NCBI GenBank assembly: GCA_036971615.1
Contig: JAYKKR010000005.1
Coordinates: 1,736,001-1,800,000, forward strand
Direction: 5' to 3'
DNA length: 64,000 bases
Origin: Amyloporia xantha
Lineage: Eukaryota > Basidiomycota > Agaricomycetes > Polyporales > Adustoporiaceae
Shown: positions 24,333 through 36,206 of the stretch, piece by piece
How the letters are laid out: the number at the start of each line of letters is the position of its first letter
How positions within the stretch are numbered: the first letter of the stretch is position 1
Program-made: the position numbers and the translations under genes
Notes under the pieces: model-generated
The model's database searches: none
What the model saw: only the letters and a program-made list of their open reading frames with translations
What the model was told of the DNA's origin: nothing

Positions 24333-25980
24333 CTGCCGTATATTAAACAGACATCCGTCCGCCGATGACGGGCGCGCAGGATCGCCAGAGCCAGGAGACT
24401 GTGTAATCGGTTCGTGATCTATCACTGGTAGAATATATGCCGAAGGATGCTCATATGCGCGGACAGCACCCCGGAGGCCTAGCGCACGCACGATTTGGAA
24501 GAAGTCACCGCCTGCCAGGGAGCGGTGCCGAAGACGGAAAAGCCGTCGACATTCACAAGTCGTTGGGCGGCTCCATCATATATCGAGTGGACTTACAGCG
24601 TCAGCATAAAGGAGGTGCAAGGAGCACCCAGGCTCATGCTCATCGCCGCCATGGCAGTGCGTTATTTTACTTTATCTCAGAGGTCAGAATCACGCTATCG
24701 TGAACGACCCTTCTGTCGATTTTAAGGTCTGATTCAAAAAATTCTTACCAGATAAACCCTTGTCGACACCGATCTACAACAGCGACGTGATCATGATTTC
24801 GCTGGCATATCTGAGCCGGTGTGCACAGGCTGGTAGCGAAGAGCACATGCGCCATTGGATTGCTTGTGGTTTATGACGATAAGTCCGTATGACGGTGCGA
24901 TCAAATTTCCTATCTGCACCTGCGCAATATGAGTCTGTACTGATGATCTCCGAAATTTTTCTTAGGCCGAGGCGGGGAATGGGCAAGTTGGCATGCATGG
25001 CCGAATGGAAAGTCGTCTGAATGCCCGTTTCCCGATATGAGAACCAGGGCATCTTGTCAAACGGGAAGGACGGCCAGAAAGAGCTAGACTGCCTGGACAC
25101 CACGGCCGAAAGCTTGAGAAAAAAGCAAAAAGAACTCCGATCCTGCCCCTAACAGAGTCAGACAGATAGTGGAGGGCGCATATCCCTTGGCAAATTTTGC
25201 TTGCGGTCGGACGCAGAGGATACGAGAGGGCAGCGAGTCTGTGAGTTCCGAGAATTTCCACTACTGGCTGGTAACACAGAGAAGCACTCCCTTCGCTGGG
25301 AGGCAGTGGCGACGCTCTCGATCACGTCGATCGCACAGTGGAGCTCGGGGAAGATCGATGTCGATTCCCGCCGTTGGTTCTGCATCCCGCGAGTCACTCC
25401 GGCGGCTTCACCGCTTTTCGGACGTCCCAACGCCAGCTCACCTGCATTTAGCTGCCTGCTGGGTCCGCAGCGTGCAGACAATATGAAAGGAGTGCAGGTC
25501 TGTCTGTCTGCAATGTCGATGCAACATACTTTCAAATTTCCATCTTCCCCGGACTCCGGGTTCTGAAAATTTTATTTTTGCAGCATCCTGGGCACGGCCG
25601 GATCGCAAAGTATAATTCGGATATCAACGCTTCGAAGGCCGAAATGCGAGGCTGTAGGAGGACTGCCACCCCCAGGCTTCAGCTATAGGGTGAACACGGG
25701 TGAGTCGATCGGCTCCACAGCCATATGTCTGGCAATTCTGTTCTATTCTCGAGCCCGCAGTCCGTCTATTCAAAGCTTGCTACTCTAACCCAGCCAACTT
25801 CCTGGTCCCTTCTAGCTGCTATCGGCGACGAAGAATGTCGGAGGTCGTCGTCCGTGCACGACTCACGCTGATACCGACACTTCGGCCCCAAGTGAACCCG
25901 CTCCGATCACTCAGCACGGGAGGAGAGTGAAAGCCGACATTGGCTGCAGTGATTGATGCTCCAGCGCACCTAATATGGCG

Positions 25981-26001
25981 CGACCGACGACCGACGACCG
26001 A
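25981..26001. repeat. Tandem CGACCGA x3
   Basis: Three direct 7-bp units, followed by an A-rich stretch. Confidence 0.75.
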
Positions 26002-27405
26002 CAACCAAAAAAACAAAAAAATCTTCACTACTCCCCCGACGCGACTCGGGTACCTCAGCGGTCAATAGCCGCAGCTCACTGTCTGCAACAGACCCAGTCT
26101 CCCGTTGTGAAGTCTGGTAAACGTCCGATCTGCCCTGTCGCCTCGCCACAATGGACGGTTGCGAGCCGAGGCGGCGGCCATTCCAATCGAGCGGTAAATG
26201 GCAATGAGAGTTGTGAGAGCTATGACGTCGCGTTCCGACACATGATGCCGGGCGCAGTAGGTCCCTGTGTAGCTATGCACGCTAGAACGCCTTGTCGGAA
26301 TACGCCTGACTAGCGTTCTCCCGAGATCTTGCAGGTGGAGCCGGCGACTCCACATCATGATAGCGATAGGATCTCGTTCTTCCTGGGGGGAGAAGCAGAT
26401 TGGCATAGCACCCACCCGCGCGCGCAGCAGCATCCGTTCCGAGCTGGTGGCATATGCCCATACGTCCCTTCACGTACTAAACGCGTGCAGACGCACATCC
26501 GTGAGTGCCTATGGTAGCGTTCGCCGACGTCAGCTGCAGGCACGGGGGTCCGAACGCAATTAGGGGGCGGCTTCGCAGGTGATACGAAGGCCTGATGGGC
26601 GACGCGAGCCAGGGCACCGTTTCCGGGGTGTGCTGCTCGTACGTACTCGGGCTCCATCCCGATTTTGAGTTGATCACGATACGACGCATGTTGGACGTCT
26701 ATTGGACGCGCTCCGAGGATGCGAAGATAGTACCAAGGACAATTTAGCTCGCGTTGGGGACGCGGGACTTGTGACCGGATGTGGGACACCCCCGAAGGAG
26801 GGTCTAAACACTAAAATGTACACCAGTATGACGAACTCAGGGACTCGCGCGTGTGCGATATATTAGTATCGTGTACATGCGCCGAATCAGACGGCTCATG
26901 CCCCGCAAAGGGTGTTCGACGTTCGAATTCTGCAAATCACGCACAAGCCACTAGATCCGTGGATTGTGGTTGATTAGCAGCTGCCAGGGTCCGCTGGGAA
27001 CCGAGAGGCGAGCAGAGGCAGAGGCGCACCTGCTAGCACACGTATCGAGGGACTCTTCGTCGTGACGTCGTTGACTGTTCAACGGACGGTGCACTAGAAC
27101 GTTAGACCCTTACTCAACTCCCGGACGTCGGGGCATGAATAAACGGACTTGATACGTCCGCTTCAGCAAACGAGTTTGACCTTCGATAACGTCTATACCT
27201 AGTTATTGAGAGTTGGGTGCCGGGAGGCCATCAATATCGTGTCTTGCCTAGATCTGTCACCCGCAGAGCGATCCCAGCCAAAGCGCACCCGATGATGCCA
27301 ATATTCCCATTCAGTGTACGCGTCTCTAGACTGTAGCCCCATTGTCCACGTCCGTGCTGGCACAGGTATCCCAATACAAGCGAGCAGCCCTCGCCCCCGA
27401 TCTCT

Positions 27406-29187
27406 TCACGCCCTCTGTGCTCTCCGCGCCCGCCACCCGCCGTCCAGCCGGTCCAGCAGCGCCTGCACCTCCCTCACCGCGCCCTTCCGCTCCTTCCTCG
27501 CCTCCTCCCACCCGCCCTCCGTCGCGATCGCGTCCAGCCGGAGCAGCGCCTGCAACAGCAGCTCGCCCAGCCGCACATGCTCCAGCGCGAGGTCCGGCTG
27601 GCGCCCGCCCAGCGCTCCGCGCCCTGGTGGCAGCAGAGGTGCCGGTGCCGGTGCAGGCGCGAGCGGGGCGGCGTCGAGCGTGGCTGATGGGGCAGGGTCG
27701 AGCGCGGTGAGGAAGACGTCGACGTCGGGGCGGAGGGTGCGGCGGACGGCGTCGAGCTCGCCGCGGATCTGCGCGACGGTGCTCGCCTCGGTGCGTTCGG
27801 CGGGGCGCGCCTTTTCGGGGTGGGTGGGGAGCGGCTCGCCCCCGCCGACGAGGGCGATGGTCGAGTTGGGCTTGATGCCGTACGCGGATACTGGGGAAGA
27901 GAAGGAGGTTGTTAACGTGATAGTTACCGTCAGGAAGTGGGGAAGGCAGTGAGGTGAAGAGAGGAATGGAAGGGGGCAGAATGAGAATATGCAGGATGAA
28001 GCGATGCGAAGATGTAGGATCCGGACGGCGCGCCGGAAGCGTTATCTCGTGTCCGCGGATAGGAAGCACGGGGAAAATAGACGTGCGTGCGCAGCTGCGT
28101 TGTGTGAAGGAGGCAGGCAGACGGAATGAGGGTGACGTCAGAGCATCATCACGGTACAAACTAACTGAGTACGGTAGAAGAGAAGCAGAACGGGCTCGGA
28201 TGAGCGGGCAGAACGGGCGACGATACGCCTATGCGAGACGGCGTGATAGCGAGACTGAATAGATTGGCGGCTGTGCGTGACGCCATGCCGCGTGTGCACG
28301 GGCTGGTGTACTCAATCATTGGGACACAAGATCAATATAGTGATTCTACGCGCCGCTCGATCGCAGCCTGTTATGGGGGGCTGTGATCGAACGGACGATG
28401 AGCATGAGCCGTGGGGCGTGCACGGGCAGGAAAGTGCACCGTGGTGAGGCTCCACAACACCGAGAAATAGAGCCCGAAGGAAGCGAAGCAGGAGGCTGTG
28501 GCGGAACTTACACGGTGCGTTGTCATCCTTCATGACGGCGCCTGCGTGAATGAGCTTGAAGGACTGTGGGGGCAGCTGGGTGTATTCTGCGAGCTGTGCG
28601 CGGAGGGCGGCGAGCTTGGTGTCGAGCGGGGGGAGGGGAAAGTGCAGTCTGCGGCGGGGGCATTGCGCCGGATGTGCGGTTGTGGGTGTGTGCGAATACG
28701 AGGGATGGGTGATGCGCCAGGGACACGGGTCGGAGCAAGGCGGTGTGGATGGGTGTACGGCGGAGGCGTGGAGAGGAGCGGTACGTCAGCACAATGCGGT
28801 GGGAGGCAGCAGGGGCGCACCTCTCCCTCCCCCATTTGAGGACGTAGCTCATGGGACGCTGCTTCTTGAGCGAGGTGAGCTGGCGTGCTTGTACGAAGGC
28901 GAGGCGGAGGAGAAGGAGAAGGACGGGGACAACTGGGAGGGTGGGTCAGCGGAGGGGATTGAATGGAGAGCTAGAGACACGCACCGAGGACGAGCGGGTA
29001 GAACAGGATGGGCGACGATCAGTGGGGAGAGCTCGAGCACGCTGTCTGTGTCTGTTGCTGAGGCTGCCCTGGCTGTGGAGCGGAGGTCGCAGTGTGGCTG
29101 AGGATGCGCCCGATTGAGAGTCCGCCATAACCAGAAAGGCGGAGAATGTGCTGGAATGGCCAGGAATGGAATGAGGCGGTGCGGCAT
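27406..29187 (-). CDS. BAG-domain co-chaperone with ubiquitin-like region and N-terminal membrane anchor (Snl1-like)
   Basis: BAG domains bind the Hsp70 ATPase domain and speed nucleotide exchange; fungal Snl1-type proteins are ER or nuclear-envelope anchored. Certain exons are 28932-28821, 28648-28512 and 27890-27406. They encode a hydrophobic segment (VVPVLLLLLRLAFV), MSYVLKWGRERLHF, a ubiquitin-like region (FKLIHAGAVMKDDNAP, then LSAYGIKPNSTIALVG), an Ala/Pro linker, and a C-terminal BAG domain (ALEHVRLGELLLQALLRLDAI ... AVREVQALLDRLDG). The first exon ends at a good donor after 28985, but the frame carrying the rest of the membrane helix (ILFYPLVLV) meets an upstream TGA. One base too many in the run at 29010-29012 would explain it and give about 311-320 aa. 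The start is therefore uncertain: 29187 and 29214 fit one frame, 29128 (MADSQSG) another. The gene is divergent from the MAPKK gene. Confidence 0.75.
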
Positions 29188-29270
29188 GTCGGCTGGGACG
29201 GGATCTGATGTCATCGGAGGACTGGCAGACGCCTCTCTTTGCACGCATCTATTCGCCGATCGCTAACGCT

Positions 29271-29280
29271 GTTTATAACC
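29271..29280. promoter_or_regulatory. Shared TATA-like element between BAG and MAPKK genes
   Basis: GTTTATAACC reads TATAA-like on both strands (GGTTATAAAC on the minus strand). It is about 60 bp before the MAPKK start and roughly 60-145 bp before the candidate BAG starts. Confidence 0.4.
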
Positions 29281-29338
29281 AAGACGCCTTTCTTCCGCTC
29301 TCGCTCGCCCAGCTGCAGCTGCCCTCTCTCCGACCGCC

Positions 29339-31644
29339 ATGTCTGACTCACAGGATCCCTCCCAAAAGCTCCAGCCCCGCCCTCCACCCATGCAGCCCAA
29401 CCGCTCAGTCACCGGCCTCCTTAACAACCGCCGCCCCCTCGGTTCCACCCCCATCCCTCCCTCCCTCCAGGCAAAAATGGCTGCCGTGTGTATCTCCCTC
29501 ATCGCCTCCGCTCCCCCGCGCTCCATCTGCTGACACACCCTCCAGATCGCGCAGCGTGGTGCCCATTCCCCGAGCCAGCCCCCGAGCCAGAAGTCCGTCG
29601 ATGCCGCTACCGCCGCCTTTGCCCGCGCGGCCATCCAGGACCGCCCCGGCATGCCGCCTCCGCCTCACCGCCAGCCCGCCTCCTCTCCGGGTCCTTCCCG
29701 CCCTGGTCCCGGTGGCCTCGCCGCCCGGCGCATGAAGGTTGGTCTCCCCAAGCTCAGCCCCAATGACGTCCCTGGCGGCATGCACCTCCCACCACTAGGC
29801 GCTGGCCCCCAAGGTGCCGGACTGGGCAGCGGCCGCCCGATCGTCGACGATGAGCCTAGGAGACCCGCGGCAGGCCAGTTTGCGACCCCCTTCTCGAACT
29901 TTGGCAAGATTGTGTACGTCTTTTTTTCTCCTGTTTGCTTGTCTCTAAATCCATCCGACCATCCACACAATTCTCTTCCTTCCTCATGCTTCCACGTCCT
30001 ACTCCCGGTTTTCCTCTTCCATTTCGTGTGGGAATACGCTCATGCCTTGCTTGCTCCTTTTGGTTTCTTTGTTCTCTTCGGATCGATCGCCCATCTCGTC
30101 TGTCTCGACTGCACACCATCCGACTGGCACTGCCTCTCGCATAATGCGCCATTTATAATCCCCCTCCGATGCGACACGACCGGTGTCTGGATCCGCAGCG
30201 ACCCTTCCGGGGCGCTCAACTTCAGCGGCAAGGCCGTGCTGCACGCATCCGGCGTCAACTTCAGCAACGGCTCGTCCTTCGCGATCAACATGTCCCAGTT
30301 GCAGCTCGAGGACGAGCTTGGCAAGGGCGCGTATGGGACGGTCAAGAAGGTGCTGCACAAGCCGACGAATGTCGCGATGGCTATGAAGGTGCGTTGAGTG
30401 ACTATCTCGATTCCCCTGAAGGGCTGCGACGCCGTGTGGGTGTATGGATGGTTGTGTGGGAGGCTATATGCGCTTGGTGCTGATGAGTGATGGTCTGAAT
30501 TTAGGAAATCCGCTTGGAGCTGGATGACTCGAAGCTCAACGCGATCATCATGGAGCTCGACATCCTCCATCGCGCCGTCGCGCCAGAAATCGTCGAGTTT
30601 TACGGCGCGTTCTTCATCGAATCGTGCGTGAACCTTGTAATGCTGCTCGGCTGAAATACGTGTGTTGAACTTCACTTCTGCAGGTGCGTGTACTATTGCA
30701 TGGAGTACATGGACGCGGGCTCGCTGGACAAGCTCCAGGGCGCAGGCGTTCCGGAGGATGTACTCGCGCGCATTACGGGCAGTATGGTCCGAGGGTTGAA
30801 GTTCCTCAAGGATGAGCTTCAGATCATCCATCGTGGTGAGTGCTCATCCTCTCGGCTTATTCCTGCGGGATAGTTCTTCAGTGTGAGTGGCGTGAATGCT
30901 GATACTCTACGCCGTCCAGATGTCAAGCCGACCAACGTGCTGGTCAACAGGAAGGGACAAATCAAGCTGTGTGACTTTGGGGTGTCTGGCCAGCTGGAAA
31001 AGTCGCTCGCAAAAACCAACATTGGGTGCCAGAGCTACATGGCGGTGCGTGATGTTTAGCTTCAAGTTTCTCCGTGATGCTTACTCGTCTTCCCCTTCAT
31101 TTGTTTTTCCTCTTGCTGGACGCATATATGCCATTTGTCGACGCATATACCCAGCCGGAACGCATCAGGGGCGAGTCGCAGAACAACGTGGGCACGTACA
31201 CCGTTTCCTCCGACGTCTGGTCGTTGGGCCTCTCGATGATCGAGATGGCGATAGGCCGGTATCCGTACCCGCCGGAGACATACGCTAACGTGTTTGCCCA
31301 ACTCACTGCGATCGTTCACGGGGACCCACCGGAGCTCCCGGAGTCCTACTCCGACGTATCTCGAGACTTCGTCGCCCGGTGCTTGCACAAAGTGCCCGAG
31401 ATGCGGGCGACGTATGCGGAGTTGCTGGTGAGTGACTATTGCATCACTTCAATGACTGCTTCTTAATGTCTTGTGTGGTGTGTTATAGGACCACCCATTT
31501 ATGCGGCAGGACCGAGTGCGGCATGTTGACATGCCGAAATGGGTTGCGGAGGCGCTTGAGTACCGCAACCGGAAGCACGCGGAGGATCGGCAGCAGCAAC
31601 TGCTGCAGGACGGCGGTTCCTCAGCCCATATGTCTTCGTCGTAA
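29339..31644 (+). CDS. PBS2: Pbs2/Wis1-type MAP kinase kinase
   Basis: Dual-specificity kinase that activates the Hog1/Sty1 stress MAPK. Eight exons in phase: 29339-29485, 29546-29913, 30199-30388, 30505-30623, 30684-30835, 30920-31044, 31155-31427 and 31489-31644, giving 509 aa. The N-terminal ~170 residues are Pro-rich and disordered, ending in [19 protein letters not shown]. The kinase domain shows [11 protein letters not shown], the lysine in [32 protein letters not shown] with the activation-loop S/T pair (S-L-A-K-T), and CQSYMAPERI. The segment [20 protein letters not shown] and [14 protein letters not shown] are typical of Pbs2 rather than Ste7 or Mkk1. The kinase is shorter than yeast Pbs2 because of a shorter N-terminus. 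Intron 2 is long for this locus (285 nt). Confidence 0.96.
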
Positions 31645-32794
31645 TCGCGGGCGACGCGCACTTCCGCCACGACCGCGGTGCGCACCTCGGCGTGATGCGG
31701 CGCGCCATGGAACAATACTGCGTTCGGACGCACAACGCTCCTTCCACAGGTATACACGCGGGTGTCAGTTGACAGCTCGATGCGGGCATTCACATGGTGT
31801 CCACGTCGCGTCGTCGTATATGTATATGCTAGGATCGGTACCCCGTCTGCTGGCTTGGGCTTTGTCGATCCTCATTTGCCTCACGTCACTCCTCGCTCCT
31901 CGCCCAACATGTCACCCGCCCACCCGCAACTTTCCGTGCCCTACATTTATGGACAGGGTCGCCTCGCGTGCAAGGAGCGACGAGCTGAAGTCTTGCCGTG
32001 GCGCAGTTCGGATGTGGCGGGTTCCAAGGGGAGGTCTGCATACTGCACACGGTGTGTGCAAGGGGCCTTGGACGGGATTGACTGAATAGGACCGTTGGGA
32101 TGGGTGCTGTAGGCATTTTGAACAGTGTATGTGTAGCGGATCGCGAAGGCTTCCATCAGGACGTCGACGGAGGGGCCTTACACATCACACTGCTAGTTAT
32201 ACTCGTATAACGTGTGCTGGTACCACACGAATGTTATATATCACGTACTTACCTACCCACTCACCCTCGGTATCGATATATGTTTGGGCTGCGCTGGCGC
32301 CATGTATGTACAGGTGTTGTGCCTGCTGTCCTTCCGCATGCATTTACTGTATGATAGTGTAGCGAACACTGAACTGTCATGGTGCGGTACGCCCGTGCGT
32401 GTCACCCACATACACGATCTGTGGCACGCGCGTGTGGGACTTCTGGCATGAACACGCACGCGAATTCTATGAGTCTGAATCATTCTGGTTGGAACAGCAG
32501 CAATGCTTCAAGCCTGTGATGAGAGTCCGAGTCTGAAGAATAGAACGCATACGCAGAATCAGCGGAAAACACGCTGTCTGGCGGTCTGACACTGCATACG
32601 CGGTACGCGTTCTGCACGTGATGCGGAGGGCGTTTCTCGCAAGCGGTTTCTGTGACACGTACACGCCGTGCTGCTCAAAATATACTTCGTCTTTCGCACC
32701 GCTCCCTAGTACCACACGATCTCGCCTAATTGACCCACTGCTCACCGCTCCCACAAGCATCTCCACTTAATTGTCTTGAGATATTACCGCAGAA
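31645..32794. other. Intergenic, nothing recognised
   Basis: 3' flank of the MAPKK gene and promoter of GOT1. Frames are up to 107 aa and have no motif; those beside the MAPKK stop are shadows of its last exon. Confidence 0.55.
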
Positions 32795-33539
32795 ATGCCA
32801 ATGTGGCTCACGGACGGCCAGAGTACGCTGCCCCACGCACAGCTTCTTGCGGTTCAGGGCCCAGACTGACCGTGTTTCGCTGCGTGCAGAAATCGGCGTC
32901 GCGCTCACCTCCTTTGGGGCGCTGTTCATGCTTCTGGGCGTGATACTCTTCTTCGACGGTGCGCTGCTTGCGCTTGGAAACGTCAGTCCTTTCATGCTGC
33001 CGTTTCGCGTCCCCGCGTTCCCGCGCGCAGATGACCAATTCCGAGACGTGGACGTGTCCAGGCTGACGGAGTTTTGCATCACGTCTAGGTCCTCTTCCTC
33101 GCAGGGCTGACACTCATCATCGGCCCGCACAAGACGTTCTACTTCTTCGCGCGGAGGCAGAAACTGCGGGGGACGATATGCTTCATCGGAGGCATCCTGC
33201 TCGTGTTCTTGAAGTGGCCGTTCATCGGCGTCATCGTGGAGACGTTCGGGTTCCTCAATCTCTTCGGGTGCGTCTGTCTCTTCCGGGCGCTTCCTGACGT
33301 TTGATCCCGAGCCGCGAGGACTGACGGCCGATGCGGGATGGCTTCTCCAGGGACTTCTTCCCTGTGGTGCTGACGTTCCTCCGACAATTACCGGGGATAG
33401 GACACGTCCTATCTCTACCATACATACGAACTGTGGGTCCTCTTTACCGTTGAATGGATCTGATTTCCGTCTTACGGTGTCTGTTTGTTGATGATAGGTT
33501 GTGGACCGTCTGGCAGGGTCTCGCGCGTCTATTGTGTAG
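32795..33539 (+). CDS. GOT1: Got1 vesicle transport membrane protein
   Basis: Small tetraspan membrane protein of the ER-Golgi route. Five exons in phase: 32795-32822, 32890-32981, 33089-33267, 33351-33432 and 33498-33539, giving 140 aa against about 138 in yeast. Conserved sequence is nearly continuous: KIGVALTSFGALFMLLGV, FFDGALLALGN, GPHKTFYFFARRQKLRGT, GGILLVFLKWPFIGVIVE and the end SLPYIRTVVDRLAGSRAS. Four hydrophobic helices are evident. Two candidate ATGs exist (32795 and 32801); the second gives MWLTDGQ, which matches the family start better and would make 138 aa. Confidence 0.96.
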
Positions 33540-34084
33540 TTTCATCCTTTCGGAATTTAATGGTGTCTCGAAGTGCTCGATATCCAAATTTTTGTGGAGT
33601 TTGCCACTGCTCGACTTGGTTGAAGCAGATTGACGCGTGAACAAAACTTGTGATTACATGCCAGTAAATTTCTGCCATTCTAACATTCTGCACTGCACTG
33701 GCAGCACGACGTGACGTGCAATCATGTCTTGAGATGAACATAGAAGCCAGTTTCTTGGGCCCATTCGCTCGCACTCGCATGTCTGCTACTGTCTCCGACT
33801 GGGTGAACCTTACATTTTTATCAGTGAGGGTTAACTTGCACACATCGTGCTGCCAGTGCAGAAGGTTTGATATATGAGAGTGCAAGAACGTAAAGATATA
33901 GTATACTGAGGGTGATGCGTTCTGATACATTGTAGCTACTAGATTCTGAGGAACGAGATGTTTACAAGACGTCCGTGTTCGTAAAAAGAAAAGAGATTAT
34001 GTCCAAGCATTGAATCCGAGACGAGGGGTATATAGGTATGAATATACGTTATGACGTTGATGTCCGACTATTATGGCGCTTTTG

Positions 34085-35060
34085 CAGTACCGCGAACTCG
34101 AACACCACGTACTCGAGGACCTTCCTCGAGTCGGTGCTTTCGACAGACCAGACAACAAGTTGGTCTCTGTCGATTCGGACCTAGAACCTTGAGATCCTTC
34201 TCCACGTCGGCCGAGGCGCGAAGAGAACGTCAAGACCTGTACCACTCTTCTCCGTCGTCAGAAGTATCGAATCCCTCCCTGTATCGTTCGAGGCTTGGGT
34301 ATCGATGAGCTTGAAGAGAGCGGGGTCCGCATGTCTCGCATGTCGATGAACCAAGGCCGGAGCCAGCGGTCTTCATCGGATGTCCCGGGACGATTAATTT
34401 GACCGGCCTACACGCGCTGCTTTGCACCGAAGGCTACGCGGACTCGAGCTGCTTCCTCGCGTCCGGGTCGTCGACGAACCAACGGGTCCGCCGCAATAAG
34501 GATGGGAACGCACGTCGCCGCGAGGCTGAACGACGGCCGACCTATCGCTGCTTATCCAGCGCAAGAACTGCGGTTTGAAGACAGATGACTTATGTCCTCG
34601 CCCACGCAGCGCTCCGACGAAGCCACAAGGGTCCGCGCCGGCCAACAGATATAATAAGGAATCAACGACCTATCCGCTTTGCAGCGGAAGGTATTACCGC
34701 GAGTGCCATACGGCGAAGACGAATCTTCACCCTCGCAGTCTTCGGGGGACCAGTCACAGGTGACAATCCACGCCGGCTCATCTCGAGACATGATCGACCG
34801 CGGTCGAACAATGCCGTCGAGAGGTTTCGGGGTTTTGTGTTTCTGGAGCAACCTAGTCAATACAAGAAACGGTGTAAGATGGAGCACGCACTTATAAATG
34901 GGGCGAACGACCATTCCGTATTGAATGTATTGAATGTATATTGAAATGGAAAAACAGGAAACTGTGACAAATATGTCAGACATTGGAAAGAAAAGTAATA
35001 GGCGTACTAACCATGGGTATCGAGAATGCGTAGGTCGAACCACCAGATGTCTTCAGGCAG
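34085..35060 (-). repeat. Diverged reiterated modules on the minus strand
   Basis: Three segments, near 34085-34165, 34430-34490 and 34676-34760, share an order of short blocks on the minus strand (TGGT..., GAC, GAGGAAG, CTCGAGT, then CTGCAAA or GTGCAAA). Two others, near 34290-34370 and 35010-35060, share TGGTTC followed by TCGATACCCA. Spacing is irregular and divergence high, so this is a by-eye call. Confidence 0.4.
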
Positions 35061-35231
35061 TATCCTCGGCTGGGTATCATGTCGGTCACTTAATCATCGT
35101 AGCTGAATAAATTACTGCGCAAGATGTTTCAGATATTTGAAGAGAATAAGATGATAGAACTCACCAAGAGAATATCATGGATGCAAGAGTGGAACCAAGA
35201 GTCGAAACATTTTCGGGGGCAGCAATCGTGG

Positions 35232-35240
35232 TTATATATA
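35232..35240 (-). promoter_or_regulatory. TATA-like box
   Basis: Reads TATATATAA on the minus strand. About 60 bases downstream lies ATGATATTCTCTTG followed directly by a consensus GTGAGT donor, a possible short first exon of the unresolved locus. Confidence 0.35.
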
Positions 35241-35722
35241 TGTCGGTCGAGTATTATCGTTTAAGTGTCATCAGTAGCTGGCTAAGATCATTTGAGAGAA
35301 GTCGAGTAAACTGTCACATGAGGTGAGTCAAACGCTTGACAAACAGTTGAGCGCGCTTACCAGAGGCCGGGGGTCATGGACATAAGGGAATATAATGTAT
35401 ATCCGAGGTGTTAAGATTGATGAATTAGAGAAAAGTTATTGTTGAATTTTCCATGGTTTATTAACGATATATAGAGGAAGGATGGAGGAGGGAGCAGTAG
35501 AAGAGTGGCTAGGGCGGTCGTGAGGATGGCTAGGCATCGCACCAGCGAGGAGTGGAACTCTGGTGAGCGACGGCGGTGACAATGGCGAGGGGATTGAGGG
35601 TGACGAAGGGTAGATGTATGAACAATCGATCTGTTGCCAGCAACAGTGAGGGGAGGGGAGGATGAGGATGGAACGTGTTCTGGGTCAAGTTGGGTGAGGG
35701 TGAAGAAGAGGTGAGCGAGGGC

Positions 35723-35730
35723 TTATATAT
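35723..35730 (-). promoter_or_regulatory. TATA-like box
   Basis: Reads ATATATAA on the minus strand, upstream of an 86-codon low-complexity frame and, further on, ATGACCCCCGG with a GTAAGC donor at about 35360. The gene it serves is not identified. Confidence 0.3.
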
Positions 35731-36206
35731 GTTTGACTTGGAGGCTGACAGCGGCGGAGGACGAGGGGCTGACCAGACATCGGCGGACAAACGCAGCCAC
35801 CCCCACCGCCGCTGTCAACCTTATTCAACTTGAACTTGTCACCCACGACGCGTCGGTCATGTGCCTCATCCATCGCCAGCCTCCAGTACTGGTCCAGTCC
35901 GCTAGCCTTTGTCTTCTGCGTCTATCCCTCACCGCAGTAGCCAGCAGTAGTTATCTCATCTGAGTCGAATCAGAACTCACGAAGTGCAAACACACACGCA
36001 GTCATGTAGGGTAGTCATCATACACTGCTGAATTCGTGCGATATATAATACATTGACCGACTCTGCGGACTGTCCGGTACGCCAGGTAGCTGTGTCCCCG
36101 TGTCGGAGTGACTACGGTGCTGAATATCGGCTGCCATCCCGTCGCACATAAACACAAAGCATTATTTATGAGGCAAACTGTCAACATCAAATTAGAAGTC
36201 GCAGCC

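Larger units (their letters stand above)
23215..27405. other. 4.2 kb gene-poor stretch
   Basis: No frame longer than about 144 aa and none with a recognisable motif on either strand. It contains a (GTC)6 run, a (TC)7 run and a short 7-bp tandem repeat. I found no transposase, reverse transcriptase or terminal repeats by eye. Confidence 0.5.
33540..36206. other. Unresolved stretch with coding-like minus-strand fragments
   Basis: Between GOT1 and ARPC4 there is no gene I can assemble. The part from 34050 to 34800 has coding-like composition and contains peptide pieces in all three minus frames, such as LPEDIWWFDLRILDTH (35.0 kb), SDEDRWLRPWFIDMRDMRTP (34.3 kb) and DSRKVLEYVVFEFAVLQK (34.1 kb). 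TATA boxes on the minus strand lie at 35232 and 35723. It may hold a spliced gene, a broken tandem family, or several short genes. Confidence 0.4.

Noticed and set aside
27314..27952. 212-codon plus-strand frame opposite the BAG gene
   Set aside because: It is the antisense shadow of the GC-rich BAG last exon, whose minus-strand product has a clear BAG domain.
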